Assembly: GCA_001931905.2 (NCBI GenBank)
Contig: MSJI02000756.1
Coordinates: forward strand, 23,992-87,991
Length of the DNA: 64,000 bases
Source: Cladosporium sp. IMV 00045
Taxonomy: Eukaryota > Ascomycota > Dothideomycetes > Cladosporiales > Cladosporiaceae
Direction: 5' to 3'
Shown here: piece by piece, positions 29,885 to 39,706 of the stretch
Layout: every line of letters begins with the position of its first letter
How positions within the stretch are numbered: the first letter of the stretch is position 1
Position numbers and translations under genes: made by a program
The notes under the pieces: generated by a model
Databases searched by the model: none
The model's input: the letters and a program-made list of their open reading frames with translations, nothing else
Told to the model about the DNA's origin: nothing

Positions 29885-30678
29885 ATGGAGAACATCGTGC
29901 AAGCTGGAGCCTTGACGGGCTGCATAATCGAAAGGTATGAGCTGAGACCTTGTATATGAACCTTACGCTGACTAGCACCTGCCCAGTTTCCTCGATAACC
30001 CAAAGTTTTCCGACGTGATGATCAAGTCTGGCACCAAGACTTGGAACGCCCACAAGGTCATCCTTGCCCGTGGGTCGTTGTATTTCAGGAAGATGCTCTG
30101 TGGCCAGTTTGAGGTAAATCGATCCAACCCTGCAGCGGAAGTGGTGCAATATTGACAAGACACAGGAGGCGGAGAAGAAGGACGTCGAGCTTCACGATGA
30201 CGACCCAGAGGCAGTCCATGCTATGCTGCGCTTTCTCTACAACATGCCCTACTTTTTCCGCAAGGAAGGCCAAGATCAATGGTTCTGCCTTAGCGCCCAC
30301 GCTCACGTCTATGCCGCGGCAGAAAAGTACAGCCTGCCGGATCTCAAGAAGTCGGTGGCTCACGAGATGGGAATGTTACTACAAACACAAAAGCCGACGC
30401 ACAACGGGCTACTCCCTACTCTCAAAATTGTCTGGAATTCAACGACGTCTACGGATCTTTTCGCACGCCCAATGCTCGCAACCTACTGCGCTAAGAATCT
30501 TGAGGCTCTTCAGGAGAGTCCGGAGTTCATCCGCGTCATGCGCGACACTGAGCTGGGTGCAGACATCGCACTGGCAACGATCGACGTGAATAAGAAAAAG
30601 AAATCAGAGGACAAGGGGAGGAAAATCCGCACCTCTGACATTGGCACTTTCAGCCCTGACAGAGATACTCTATGGTAG
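29885..30678 (+). CDS. BTB/POZ domain protein
   Basis: Exons 29885-29934, 29987-30113 and 30166-30678 (introns of 52 nt each) give 229 residues. The splice joins yield FLDNPKFSDVMIKSGTKTWNAHKVILARGSLYFRKMLCGQFE followed by EAEKKDVELHDDDPEAVHAMLRFLYNMPY, a complete BTB domain. A helical extension follows (HAHVYAAAEKYSLPDLKKSVAHEM) and a short basic tail (NKKKKSEDKGRKIR). Intron phases and positions are the same as in the BTB gene at 26483-27484 (50-nt first exon, 127-nt second exon), and the region around KYSLPDLK matches KYGLERLK there, so these two are close paralogues. The present gene is intact. It and the BTB gene at 28755-29612 are divergent with only 272 bases between starts. Confidence 0.85.
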
Positions 30679-30718
30679 TGTAGGAAGGGCTCCCCGGCCA
30701 AGGTAGCGGTTTGAATAG

Positions 30719-32938
30719 CTAGATGTTCTCGACTCGAGACATGTCAACTTCCGAAGGTACCAAACGGAGATCGTTACTACTGAAATTGACGTGACGCAGA
30801 CGAGCCAGTTCGGTGAAGTCATTAGGTAGCACTGAGATTTTGTTTTCTCCAGCAGTAAGAGTGATGAGTCCTGGGCAGCCATGAAGAGGCTGGAGCGCAG
30901 CTAGATGGTTATTGGAAACGTTGAGCGTCTGCAAAAGCGGCAGGTCGAATTGCTCGAGGAACGTGAGGGTCGCCAAAGAGTTATTGGCGACATTCAACGA
31001 GCGAAGGGTACGATGCTCGGCAGCACAACCCAGAGGGAAGAGACTTGCAATGAGAGAGTTGGAGCTGGCGTCCAATTCTTGCAGAGGGACGTGTTGCAGC
31101 GCCTCCATGGGAAGGTCAGTGAGTTGGTTGTTGCTAACATTGAGTACGCGCAGATTTACGAGCTCGCGAAGTGCATCTGGCAGCGCCAACAAGCGGTTAG
31201 ACTGCAGTTCAAGGACTTCCAAGTATGGCAGTTCTGTCAGTGAGAGTGGCAAGTGGCCGGTGATGCCGTTATTGCCAAGTCTCAGCTCTTTCAAAGGCTT
31301 GATCTGGGATATAATATCAAGGGCGCTGCTATCGAGTTTGTTATGCGAGAGATTCAGGGAGGCGAGTCTCTCCAGCCTTCGGAGGCCCATCGGTATAGAT
31401 CCCAATGCGTTGCCGTGAAGGTCAAGGATCTCAAGACCGCCGAATTGGTTGCCTTTGCTATCTTCTTCATCATTCAGTTCGTCAAACGACTTATCGGGGA
31501 AGACGTCGGGTTCGATGTTCTCGATCTCGTTGTCCGCAGCGATGAATCTTGTTAGATCGACGACTTCGGCCCAGTTTACTTTGCTTTCTTCCATGGCTGT
31601 GGCGTCATACATGTTCAGCACTTCAGGTGGGATGGCCTTGAGTCCCATGGCGGCGATGTTCAACTTGCCGTCCATGCGGGCATTATTGACGCGATTGCGC
31701 AGTATATGTTTTTCATCCTTCGGGCCCTGATTGAAAGGATCGGAATGGAAGTCATCGTCGACGGCACCGTCGATTTGTGGAAGTGCGTTGTTCGATGGTC
31801 TCTGCGACTCACTTTCACGTTCTTTACGTGCTGCGGCCTTGGCTGCAGCAATTTGTTCACGCAAAGCTGAAGATGAAGACTTTACGGGAGGAGGAGCAGA
31901 CGATCCTGGCTTTGAAGCAGGAGGCACCGTCTCCTTCTTTGCTATAGGAGCGAATGCATCGCCGACCGCAGCGCGGGGCTTCCAAGGCCTTGCCGCGAGT
32001 GTCTTGCTGGCTGGCTTCGATGGTGAAGCTGGATTTGGCAACGGTGGGACTGAGGTTTTGGCACTTTGCAGCTTTGTCGTGAACGATGAGCTCACACTCC
32101 TTGATGAGCTCACGCTTCTTCGACTTCCACCGGGAGTGAAGCCAAAGCCGCCTAGAGAAGTGCGTGATGCCGGTCTTGCACTTGCAGGTACTTTCTTCGC
32201 TGAGGGGATGGCTGGTTTCACAAACGAGCCGTCGCTGGTCTCAGGCCTACTACTGACGCTGCTAGCGTGACTCATGCTTGATGATGGCCTGGGTGGCGGG
32301 CCCATTGGACTCTCTGCAGAAAAGAAGCTCGACCTTCGACGGTCTTTTGGAGTTGATGGAACGGATTGCAGACTCTCAATGGTTCGATCTGACAGAGACG
32401 GACGTGACGACTTCCGAGGTCGGGGGGTCACTTCGTCCTCTTCTTCCAAAAACACAGGCTCGGATTGCTCCTCGGGGGATACATCATCGTCGTGGAAGCC
32501 CTGTCGCGAGGCCGTTCGAAAGCCATCTAAGGATCCAAGTTGATCGTGATTCTCTTCGTCCTCAGTGACAGGTTGACGAGGCTTAGAAGGTTGGGTCGGC
32601 CTCCGCAACCTTGAAGACGGCCTTGGCGGAGCCGCACGAGGCCTTGAAGGGATCGTCGAAGTGGCGGTTGGTTTCGCTGCACTGGGGATGCCTCTGCGAG
32701 GCGTGGGAACAGCAGGCGTCCTAGTGCTACTAGCAGACCTTGCTGGAGGCGCGATTGACGACGATCGTTGGGCTGGAGACGGTCTCGCTGAGCTGGACCT
32801 GACTTGTGGTGCAGGCGTCTGTTTTGGGATCGACGACGGAGCCGGCAGCCGAGAGGGCTTCTTGTCCAAGACAGGGAGCCTCGAGCCCAAGCGTGGTATG
32901 CCCGTTGGCTTGATGGCGGTATGTGAAGGAGGCTCCAT
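30719..32938 (-). CDS. Leucine-rich-repeat protein with long disordered N terminus
   Basis: Single-exon frame of 739 residues. Residues 1-400 are Pro/Ser/Arg-rich and disordered, with several SxxP motifs and a KARKERE helix (LREQIAAAKAAARKEREs). Residues about 430-735 hold a continuous LRR solenoid: GLEILDLHGNALGSIPMGL, RLASLNLSHNKLDSSAL, PLKELRLGNNGITGHLPLSL, YLEVLELQSNRLLALPDAL, NLRVLNVSNNQLTDLPMEAL and four more, all of the 22-24-residue typical class. Such fungal LRR proteins are intracellular scaffolds. The frame stops soon after the last repeat (SEVDMSRVENI), 40 bases from the stop of the convergent BTB gene. A C-terminal capping motif of the GNP type is not in frame, although TLAGEPF is coded just downstream in another frame. 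The C terminus may be shortened by an indel. Confidence 0.82.
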   Translation of the reverse strand: MEPPSHTAIKPTGIPRLGSRLPVLDKKPSRLPAPSSIPKQTPAPQVRSSSARPSPAQRSSSIAPPARSASSTRTPAVPTPRRGIPSAAKPTATSTIPSRPRAAPPRPSSRLRRPTQPSKPRQPVTEDEENHDQLGSLDGFRTASRQGFHDDDVSPEEQSEPVFLEEEDEVTPRPRKSSRPSLSDRTIESLQSVPSTPKDRRRSSFFSAESPMGPPPRPSSSMSHASSVSSRPETSDGSFVKPAIPSAKKVPASARPASRTSLGGFGFTPGGSRRSVSSSRSVSSSFTTKLQSAKTSVPPLPNPASPSKPASKTLAARPWKPRAAVGDAFAPIAKKETVPPASKPGSSAPPPVKSSSSALREQIAAAKAAARKERESESQRPSNNALPQIDGAVDDDFHSDPFNQGPKDEKHILRNRVNNARMDGKLNIAAMGLKAIPPEVLNMYDATAMEESKVNWAEVVDLTRFIAADNEIENIEPDVFPDKSFDELNDEEDSKGNQFGGLEILDLHGNALGSIPMGLRRLERLASLNLSHNKLDSSALDIISQIKPLKELRLGNNGITGHLPLSLTELPYLEVLELQSNRLLALPDALRELVNLRVLNVSNNQLTDLPMEALQHVPLQELDASSNSLIASLFPLGCAAEHRTLRSLNVANNSLATLTFLEQFDLPLLQTLNVSNNHLAALQPLHGCPGLITLTAGENKISVLPNDFTELARLRHVNFSSNDLRLVPSEVDMSRVENI

Positions 32939-33531
32939 GTTTTGAGGTGTGTATCTAGTCCCTCTAGCGTGTCTGTGCTAGAGGGAAGGGTCTCTGAAGG
33001 GCAAGGATGCGAGTCGAGTGCTGGGCGTGCAGTTCAATGGGGGTTGGTGCTCTTTGCTACAGCCAGTCAGACCAGGTCACGATTGCCTCTTCCAGTCGAC
33101 TGCTCTCTCGTCCCAGCTTGCAACAGCAGCAGCACTCCCTAGTCCCCTAGTCCCCTAGTCTTCCTTCCCCAGGGGTTGCTGTGGTGTCGTCGGGTAGGGC
33201 CGGAGCTAATGCAAGCACTCAACTCTAACGGGGCGGGCAAACAAACAGCGTGAGAAGCCCATCACCGTGCGCGTCACACTACTCCAACCTCCTCCCACTT
33301 CCTCCCACCACCCACCGTTAGTCTCCATAACGGCCCCGGCCACCGAGACGAGGGTGCCCACGCTCTATTCTTCACGGCTCCTCGCCACGCGCACCGACTC
33401 CCACTCCCAACTGCTTTGCGACATCCTGCAGTCATACCATCATCGCTACACCATTTGTCGCGCATTGTCGCCAACCACATCTGCACCTACTCCGCCTTTG
33501 CGCCACCACGCGCGATATCAACATACATCAA
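32939..33531. other. Divergent intergenic region
   Basis: About 590 bases between the LRR gene and the coiled-coil gene. A small tandem, cccctagt three times, lies at about 33140-33162. CT-rich and AC-rich leader sequence runs from 33280 to 33530. No gene is recognised. Confidence 0.45.
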
Positions 33532-35010
33532 ATGACTTCGCCCGACAATGACGTATCGTCCGGTCTCGTACCGCAGACCAAGACCGGCGCTCCGATTACT
33601 CCTCAGCCATCGCATGCAAGCATACCGCAAGCGACCACAGACGCCGTCGCAAAGGAGCAGGCTGATCGCGTCGACCATGCGACCACAAGCCTGACACCGC
33701 CGCCGTCTACTCAGGTACCCAACAATGGCCGCGCAAAGTCGCGAACTCCGGCCTCGTCGGATTCCCACATGTCAACGCCTCCGCCGACTATCGATACATC
33801 AAGCCAGGAATCGACCAGTCGTTCTGTCGCAGGATTCGCGCGCACAATGACCGACGATCAAATTGCTACAGCTTCGACGGAAGAATTGCGCACCAAGGTC
33901 GCAGAACTCCAAGCCGCATACCAAGAAGCCAAAATGTCTGCTGCTCACCACAGACTGCAGTATCAGATGCTGGCGCAAGAAAGTGCTGCTGCCATGGAGC
34001 GCATGGCAGTGGAGGCGCGCATGGCGCAATGCGAAAACGAGGTCATCCACGTCGCGGAACAGGCCAAGATTCACGTTGCGCCTCTCAAGTCCTCTCCGAT
34101 CCAAGACGACACTGTGCCTGTGCAGAAAGACCTCTACCGTCGCATGTGTACCGACATCCAGCGCCTCACAGACACGAACAGCTTGCTGGATGCCGAGCGC
34201 CGGCAGCAGGAGAAAATCATCTTTCGTCAAGACACTGAGATCGCAGGTCTGTCTGACAAAGTCCTCATGATGCGCGAACGCATTATCAAACATCGTGAGG
34301 ATCAGCACCGCGCCAGGAGCGCTAGCGTTGGAAGACACTTCGACAGCACCCCAAGGTCGATCTACAGCACTCCTCGCCGCCCGCATGCAGAGAGCCACGG
34401 TCAACCCCAATCCTTCGCCGCACTCCTGCAAGCCTCCGAGATGGCAAGCCAAGAAGCCGGCGCAGGAAAGCCCAAGAGAGGGCATTCGCGCAACATCAGC
34501 CTGCCCGTAACGCCCAAACGTTCGCGCAAACAGCCACCCCTCTTCCAAACCCCAACGGGTAATCATCAACCACTCGCAATCCCCTCAACTGCGCCAGCAC
34601 CGCGCACAAGCAACCTCCGCACTCCAGACGTCTACACCCAGCACGCCCTGCCCGTGAAACGCACGCAAGGCCCGCCCTCAGACGGCACGGTCTCAGCGTC
34701 CGACCACGAACAAGACGAGAACGACAGCGAAGCGGAAACAGACATCCTCGAACCGAACGAGATCCCAGAATCGCAAGCTTCTCTGTCCGCTTCTCGTATG
34801 CTCCGCGCGGCGCCCGAACAATTCCGTCCGCAGACGTATGACCAACCAACACCGAATGCGCGACGTGACGCAAGCAACCTGCGGCAAGGAAGGCTGTTTG
34901 GCTCAGTCAGGAAAGCCAACGTGATGCGAGCAGGTGAAGACGAGCCTCCTGCTAAGCGCGCTAGAGTGGGAGAGGCTATTGGGTTGGGCATCAAGGGCGT
35001 GCCGCATTGA
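33532..35010 (+). CDS. Hypothetical nuclear coiled-coil protein
   Basis: Intronless frame of 492 residues beginning at an ATG in good context. Residues 1-110 are Thr/Pro/Ser-rich and disordered. A coiled coil follows (EELRTKVAELQAAYQEAKMSAAHH and QMLAQESAAAMERMAVEARM), then a second helix pair (DLYRRMCTDIQRLTDTNSLLDAE, TEIAGLSDKVLMMRERIIKHREDQ). The remainder is disordered with short basic motifs (TPKRSRKQ, PPAKRARVG) that look like nuclear signals and many TP/SP sites. Such proteins are conserved in Dothideomycetes and other Pezizomycotina without a firm function. High third-position G/C and an unbroken frame support it as real. Confidence 0.75.
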   Translation: MTSPDNDVSSGLVPQTKTGAPITPQPSHASIPQATTDAVAKEQADRVDHATTSLTPPPSTQVPNNGRAKSRTPASSDSHMSTPPPTIDTSSQESTSRSVAGFARTMTDDQIATASTEELRTKVAELQAAYQEAKMSAAHHRLQYQMLAQESAAAMERMAVEARMAQCENEVIHVAEQAKIHVAPLKSSPIQDDTVPVQKDLYRRMCTDIQRLTDTNSLLDAERRQQEKIIFRQDTEIAGLSDKVLMMRERIIKHREDQHRARSASVGRHFDSTPRSIYSTPRRPHAESHGQPQSFAALLQASEMASQEAGAGKPKRGHSRNISLPVTPKRSRKQPPLFQTPTGNHQPLAIPSTAPAPRTSNLRTPDVYTQHALPVKRTQGPPSDGTVSASDHEQDENDSEAETDILEPNEIPESQASLSASRMLRAAPEQFRPQTYDQPTPNARRDASNLRQGRLFGSVRKANVMRAGEDEPPAKRARVGEAIGLGIKGVPH

Positions 35011-35404
35011 TGAGTCGATTGTTTTTGGAGTAGAGCTTTTGTCACGAATTTTGTTTTTTGATTGGTGGGTTTTGTTGGAAGACTCTTTAGATACTCTCGC
35101 ATGCCTTTGCGACACGATTGTTATGACCCGTATGTAGAATGAATAGCCATGGTAGGAAATAATCACATCACTTCCAAATCAGTATAAGCCTTTTCTGGCT
35201 TTTTATTTCCTCAAATACGTTTTCATGAGCTCCCCATCCAGTCGATTCCCAACGACTTCACGCCATCGCCTTAAGCATCCTTGCTCAAACACGCCGCAAT
35301 GCCACTCTCGCCCCTGACCTCAGCCAAACCTCACCCTACCTAACAGCCATCAACACCCCAATGCAACAGACCCACAAGAACCCTCACCATCATCTCCCAC
35401 AAAC
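35011..35404. other. Convergent intergenic region
   Basis: About 390 bases between the stops of the coiled-coil gene and the GH43 gene; 3' untranslated sequence of both. Nothing else is visible. Confidence 0.45.
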
Positions 35405-36424
35405 TCAACCAACAACCACCGGCCACCCATCCACAAAGTCCAAACGATTCCACCCAAAAAAGGACCTCTCATACTCAAACCCCACACTCGGCTTAACATA
35501 ATGATAATACAACACCACCTCCCCCAATCCCTTATCATAGAAAACCCCCTGCCCGCCCGGTGCGTAAACATCCCCATGGCTGGCGTACAAAACCTCGCCC
35601 CCGTTCTCAGTCATACAGTCCCTGCCCTGCCTATCTACAAACCCACCAGTTGGCGAAGTGGAGCGACACACGCTGATGCGATACTCCTCGCCCGGCGGCG
35701 CGAGCTCATCGGGAGAATTGCAGCACGCCCCGCCGCTGAAGAAGAGGTAGTAGAACGGCTTTCCGTCCGTGGGCCACCAGAACTGGTACGCGCCTTCCAT
35801 GTTCATGTTGGTGGTGTTGCGTTCGAGGTGGGATGCTTCAGCGCCAGGGAGGACGCGGAGGGGCGGGTCGGCCATGGGGAGTTGGAAGATGTTTTGGTGG
35901 AAGGAGCCGAAGGCCATGAGGAAGGGGGAATCGGCGGAGGCGCGGAAGAGGTTGGGGTCGATTCTGTTCCAGCGGATGGAGGGTGGGATGCCGATGGAGC
36001 CGTGGTCGGTCCAGGAGTTGGGCTCGAGGGAGGGGGAGGTGGCGACGCCGATGTCTGAGAGGTTTTTGGCCCCGAAGTCCGAGACGCTATAGTAGAGGTA
36101 GTAGGTGGAGTCGACTTTGGTGATGTCGGGCGCCCAGAGGTCATCGTTGTTGGGGAGGTCGATGAGAGATTTGCCTTGGATCACGGAGCCCTGATGGGTC
36201 CAGGGGCCGGACATGGAGGGGGCGGTGGCGATGTTGATGAGGTCGTTGGTCGTGAAGAGGAAGTAGGTGCCGTCGGAGCGGCGGATTATGCTGGGGTCGT
36301 GGACGTGGCCTTGGATGGCATCTCCGGTGATGGGTTCTGGTGCTGGGAATGCACGCTTGAAGATTGGAGATGCTGTGATTAGGGTCGAGTATAGCAAGGT
36401 TTTGGTCAGGAGTATGAACGCCAT
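35405..36424 (-). CDS. Secreted GH43 arabinan endo-1,5-alpha-L-arabinosidase-like enzyme
   Basis: A five-bladed beta-propeller glycosidase that attacks arabinan side chains of pectin. From ATG 36424 it codes 339 residues with a signal peptide (MAFILLTKTLLYSTLITASP). The catalytic base Asp lies in GHVHDPSIIRRSDGTYFLF, the pKa-modulating Asp in WNRIDPNLF and the general acid Glu in NMEGAYQFW. WAPDITKVDSTYYLYYSVS and GVATSP match the GH43 blades, and GGACCNSP is typical of the arabinanase branch. The frame is open 30 codons further upstream to ATG 36514, but starting there would bury the signal peptide, so 36424 is preferred. No introns. Substrate is inferred from subfamily resemblance only. Confidence 0.87.
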   Translation of the reverse strand: MAFILLTKTLLYSTLITASPIFKRAFPAPEPITGDAIQGHVHDPSIIRRSDGTYFLFTTNDLINIATAPSMSGPWTHQGSVIQGKSLIDLPNNDDLWAPDITKVDSTYYLYYSVSDFGAKNLSDIGVATSPSLEPNSWTDHGSIGIPPSIRWNRIDPNLFRASADSPFLMAFGSFHQNIFQLPMADPPLRVLPGAEASHLERNTTNMNMEGAYQFWWPTDGKPFYYLFFSGGACCNSPDELAPPGEEYRISVCRSTSPTGGFVDRQGRDCMTENGGEVLYASHGDVYAPGGQGVFYDKGLGEVVLYYHYVKPSVGFEYERSFFGWNRLDFVDGWPVVVG

Positions 36425-37981
36425 GGCGCGTAGGACGTTGTCCTTCGCTTTCTCGGGTTGCTGTTGTCTTAGGCACTTGAGAAGGACCAGAGTTTGGGAA
36501 GGGAGGGAGATCATCTTTTTATACTACCTTGTGATTGTTTACCGTCGACCAGGGCCAAGGGCCGATCACAAGCGCTCGTCCCTATTGGAAGAGTCATTGT
36601 CGTGATCGACCGTGAAAAGGCGCGTGCCATTTGAAGCGTATGCCGCCTTCACTATGCTAAAGGAAGATCATCGCTCCTTGGCGAGGAAATCGTCGGTCTA
36701 CAGCTTGATGAGCCGCTGAGATCATACCGCATTTGGCCGTGCCGTAGGAGGGAAGTCAATGCAAGAATTGACTCGACCGGAAGTAGGCTGTGATCGAGAT
36801 GATGTTCTGCAACACTGCTTATCTGGGCAAGCGCTTTCATCCTGCAAATAAGCCTCCGAAGTACTTCGTACCTACATGAACCTACCCGGGTCGGCAGATC
36901 CTACCTCCGCAGAGCCGCAATTGGTTGTTGGAGAAACTCGACTCTTCTCAGATACACTCGAAGAGTATCGTGTCTCTTGGGCCAGAGTGATGTAGTCAGC
37001 ATGGCCATATGTACCGATATCAAAATGGCAGATGGGAATGCCAGCTCGAGTCTCGAGTCTCGAGTCTCGAGTCGAAGAGCGCCGAGATGCTTTCAAGTCA
37101 GCTGGTCATCCAGCTCCCGTAAGTGACGTCGAAAGAAGAAAATGTGATCCACTAGTGCTCTAGATGCATATCCTACAGAAAACATCTTGGGTCATTCGGA
37201 GCATCAAAGTACTGTTGTCACGGATCGAATCACAATCCAGAAATTGCCGAAATGCCCCAGATCATCGCCCACGTGAAGCCGGGAGTAAAAAGTCATGTGT
37301 CGGTGTGTTCTCGAGCACCCTTCGGTAGCAACTAGGAAGGGCGCAACTAGGAAGGGCGCAATTCGCATGCGGCTGGCATGAATGGTACGCACCGCATATG
37401 ATTCATAAGTCTCTGCAAGCGAAAAATCAAGATCAGACTTTCCCATTTGCCCGTGATTAAACTGCTAGTCGACTATCTTTTTAACCCGTATCATGAAGTT
37501 CAAGCTGCAAGATTTCATGTGAGACCCTTCTCGATAGAACAGTGAGACAAGAGAACTTCCTGTGAGTACAATATGGAATGAGGTAGCAGTGAATATGTGA
37601 GGAATTTCAGGGATCAAGCAAGCATACTGTATAGCCGTCGATATGCTACACATATTTGTGCTATGTGCTCAGTAAACAATCTGATTGTTCGATGAAGAGG
37701 TGATGTCGAGGTCAGCGCCAAAGCATACCGAGAATCGGCAAACCTGCACTTGCTTTGACATCCCACACTTTCACATGTCATTCCTCAGGGCAAGCAGCGA
37801 TCGTCCTTAGTAAACAACGATCAGTTTCACGACGTACAACGATCCAAAGATAATCTGTCAATCCTAAGGCCTCTATACCCTTCTCTGTCACTACGCGTCC
37901 GACAACAGACCATCCGCACAAAATTTACACCCTAGCAATTCACCAACATTCTCACCTCCAGACCCAACGACGAACATCGAA
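36425..37981. other. Long intergenic region with short tandem repeats
   Basis: About 1.55 kb without a gene. It contains four head-to-tail copies of ctcgagt at 37045-37073 and a perfect 15-bp duplication of aactaggaagggcgc at 37330-37359. The last 100 bases are a C/A-rich leader for the deaminase-like gene. Confidence 0.5.
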
Positions 37982-39580
37982 ATGAAAACGGACAATTACC
38001 TCACGCTCTGCCTTGAGCAAGCAACGAAATCTCCACTTCACTACCGCCATGGATGTATCATCGTTCGTGGTGGTAAGGTCATTGGCCAAGGCTACAACGA
38101 CTACCGCCCGGGGTACAATGGCGGCGCTCTCAAGCATGGCCGCGTCGCAAACAGCGCGCTCGACGGTCCTGCCTTGGCCGACATGAAGATGAGGCTCAAG
38201 CAGTGCAAGGGAAAGCAGGACAAGCAGGAGCAGCAGATGGAGGTCGAGGAGTTCATGGCCTTTGAGAAAATGGGCGGCGGCGGCGGTGCCCACGCGAACA
38301 CTCCTCTCTCCATGCACTCAGAGATGATGGCTATCCACTCCGCACTGTCCACCTCTTCCAACATGGCTTGCAGCACCTTCTCCCGCGAGAAGCCGTGCTT
38401 TAAACTACCGCGTGGAGACAAGAAGAAAGAACGACTACGACGGGACGTGCTCAAGACGTACGTCGAGCGCATCTGCGAGGCCACCGGCGCCACCACCATC
38501 TCCGGTGGCAAGGCCCAGGTTCAAGAGTGCCGTTTTGAAAGTTCCACATCTCAACGCCGTGGAGCTGAACAATCTGGATCTGACCAAGCGGCTGCCGGAA
38601 GGCGAGGACAAGGCCTTTCAGGCCGAGAAGAGTATTGGGAAACACCTGAATCAGAACGAGAAGAAAGGGAAACATCAACAGTACGAGTATCACAGTCAAC
38701 ATCACAACAACGCTCGTTCCGGGAGACGGACACCGCGCGGGTCTTCATACCCACAGCGACAACAGCGCTCTGCGTCTGAATCTAGAGCGGATGGACCACG
38801 TACCATACGAGGATACGATTACCGAACGACTGATGATGTAACGAATAATGCCGATTCTAAAAGTGTTTCTCCGGACCGAGTAAAGTCCAAGAAAGGTGGC
38901 AAGAAGGTAGGTTATCATCATGAAATGAATGCAAGGAAGCAAGGCTAACGGCAATACAGGCCAAGAAATCAAAGGACCCCGACCAGGAGCAGCTGGAGCG
39001 CATACTACTCCCACAAGGCGAGACAGGCAAATCACGCACCGAGGTGAACGACCGCAAAAAGCATCCCCGTCTCGTAGGTGCCGATCTCTACGTGACCCGG
39101 CTGGGTTGGAACAAAAGCGCAAGCACCGTTTCACAGCGCACTCGAGCCGAGACACCACGCAAGACCCCAGAGCAAGTGAAGGATACAGTCTCCGAGGATT
39201 CCAACTCTGAGCCCCCGTCTCTGTCCTCATCTACAACCAGCATAAGCACTCTAGGCTCCACCGGCTCCCTCCACGACGAGCTCCGCAGCCCCTCCCCGCC
39301 CTCTCGCCCACCCGTCGCGGCAAGCTCAGCCATCCCTCGCAAAGCAATCCACGCCTCGCGGCCTTGCTATCGCTGCATTTCTTACATGCACGCCGTGGGA
39401 ATCAAGCGGGTGTTTTGGACCAACGATGCTGGCCAATGGGAGGGAGGGAAAGTGGCGAAATTTATCGACGCTTTAGATGGGGACGGGGATGAGGGCGGGT
39501 GTGGTGGTGGACCGATGGGGAATGGAGTGTTTGTCACGAAGCATGAGGTTTTGATGATGAAGAGGCTGATGGGAGGGTGA
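37982..39580 (+). CDS. Cytidine/deoxycytidylate deaminase-like zinc protein
   Basis: The model has exons 37982-38457, 38519-38906 and 38960-39580, about 494 residues. The N-terminal part has LCLEQATKSPLHYRHGCIIVRGGKVIGQGYNDYRPG and the zinc motif MHSEMMAIHSAL (H-x-E). The second half of the zinc site, SRPCYRCISYMHAVGIKRVFW (PCxxC), comes about 300 residues later, separated by a long charged insert. GLLPQGETG-like and KKHPRLVGADLYVTRLGW stretches lie before it. The intron 38907-38959 is clear. The first one (38458-38518, donor gtacgt, acceptor cccag) is my choice because it moves to a frame with strong third-position G/C and continues into exon 3. The unspliced frame also reads sensibly for a while (GGKAQVQECRFESSTSQ), so this junction is uncertain. 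The fold implies a nucleotide or RNA deaminase; substrate unknown. Confidence 0.72.
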
Positions 39581-39706
39581 TGTGTTATATGCTGGGTTTA
39601 ATATGCTCTGTACTAATTTCTTCTCTAACAACGCGGGTGGTTGATTTGATGTCCCTAGCGCAAAGCTGTTTGAATGAACTCCGTTGCTGGTTTTCAGACG
39701 CGATGA

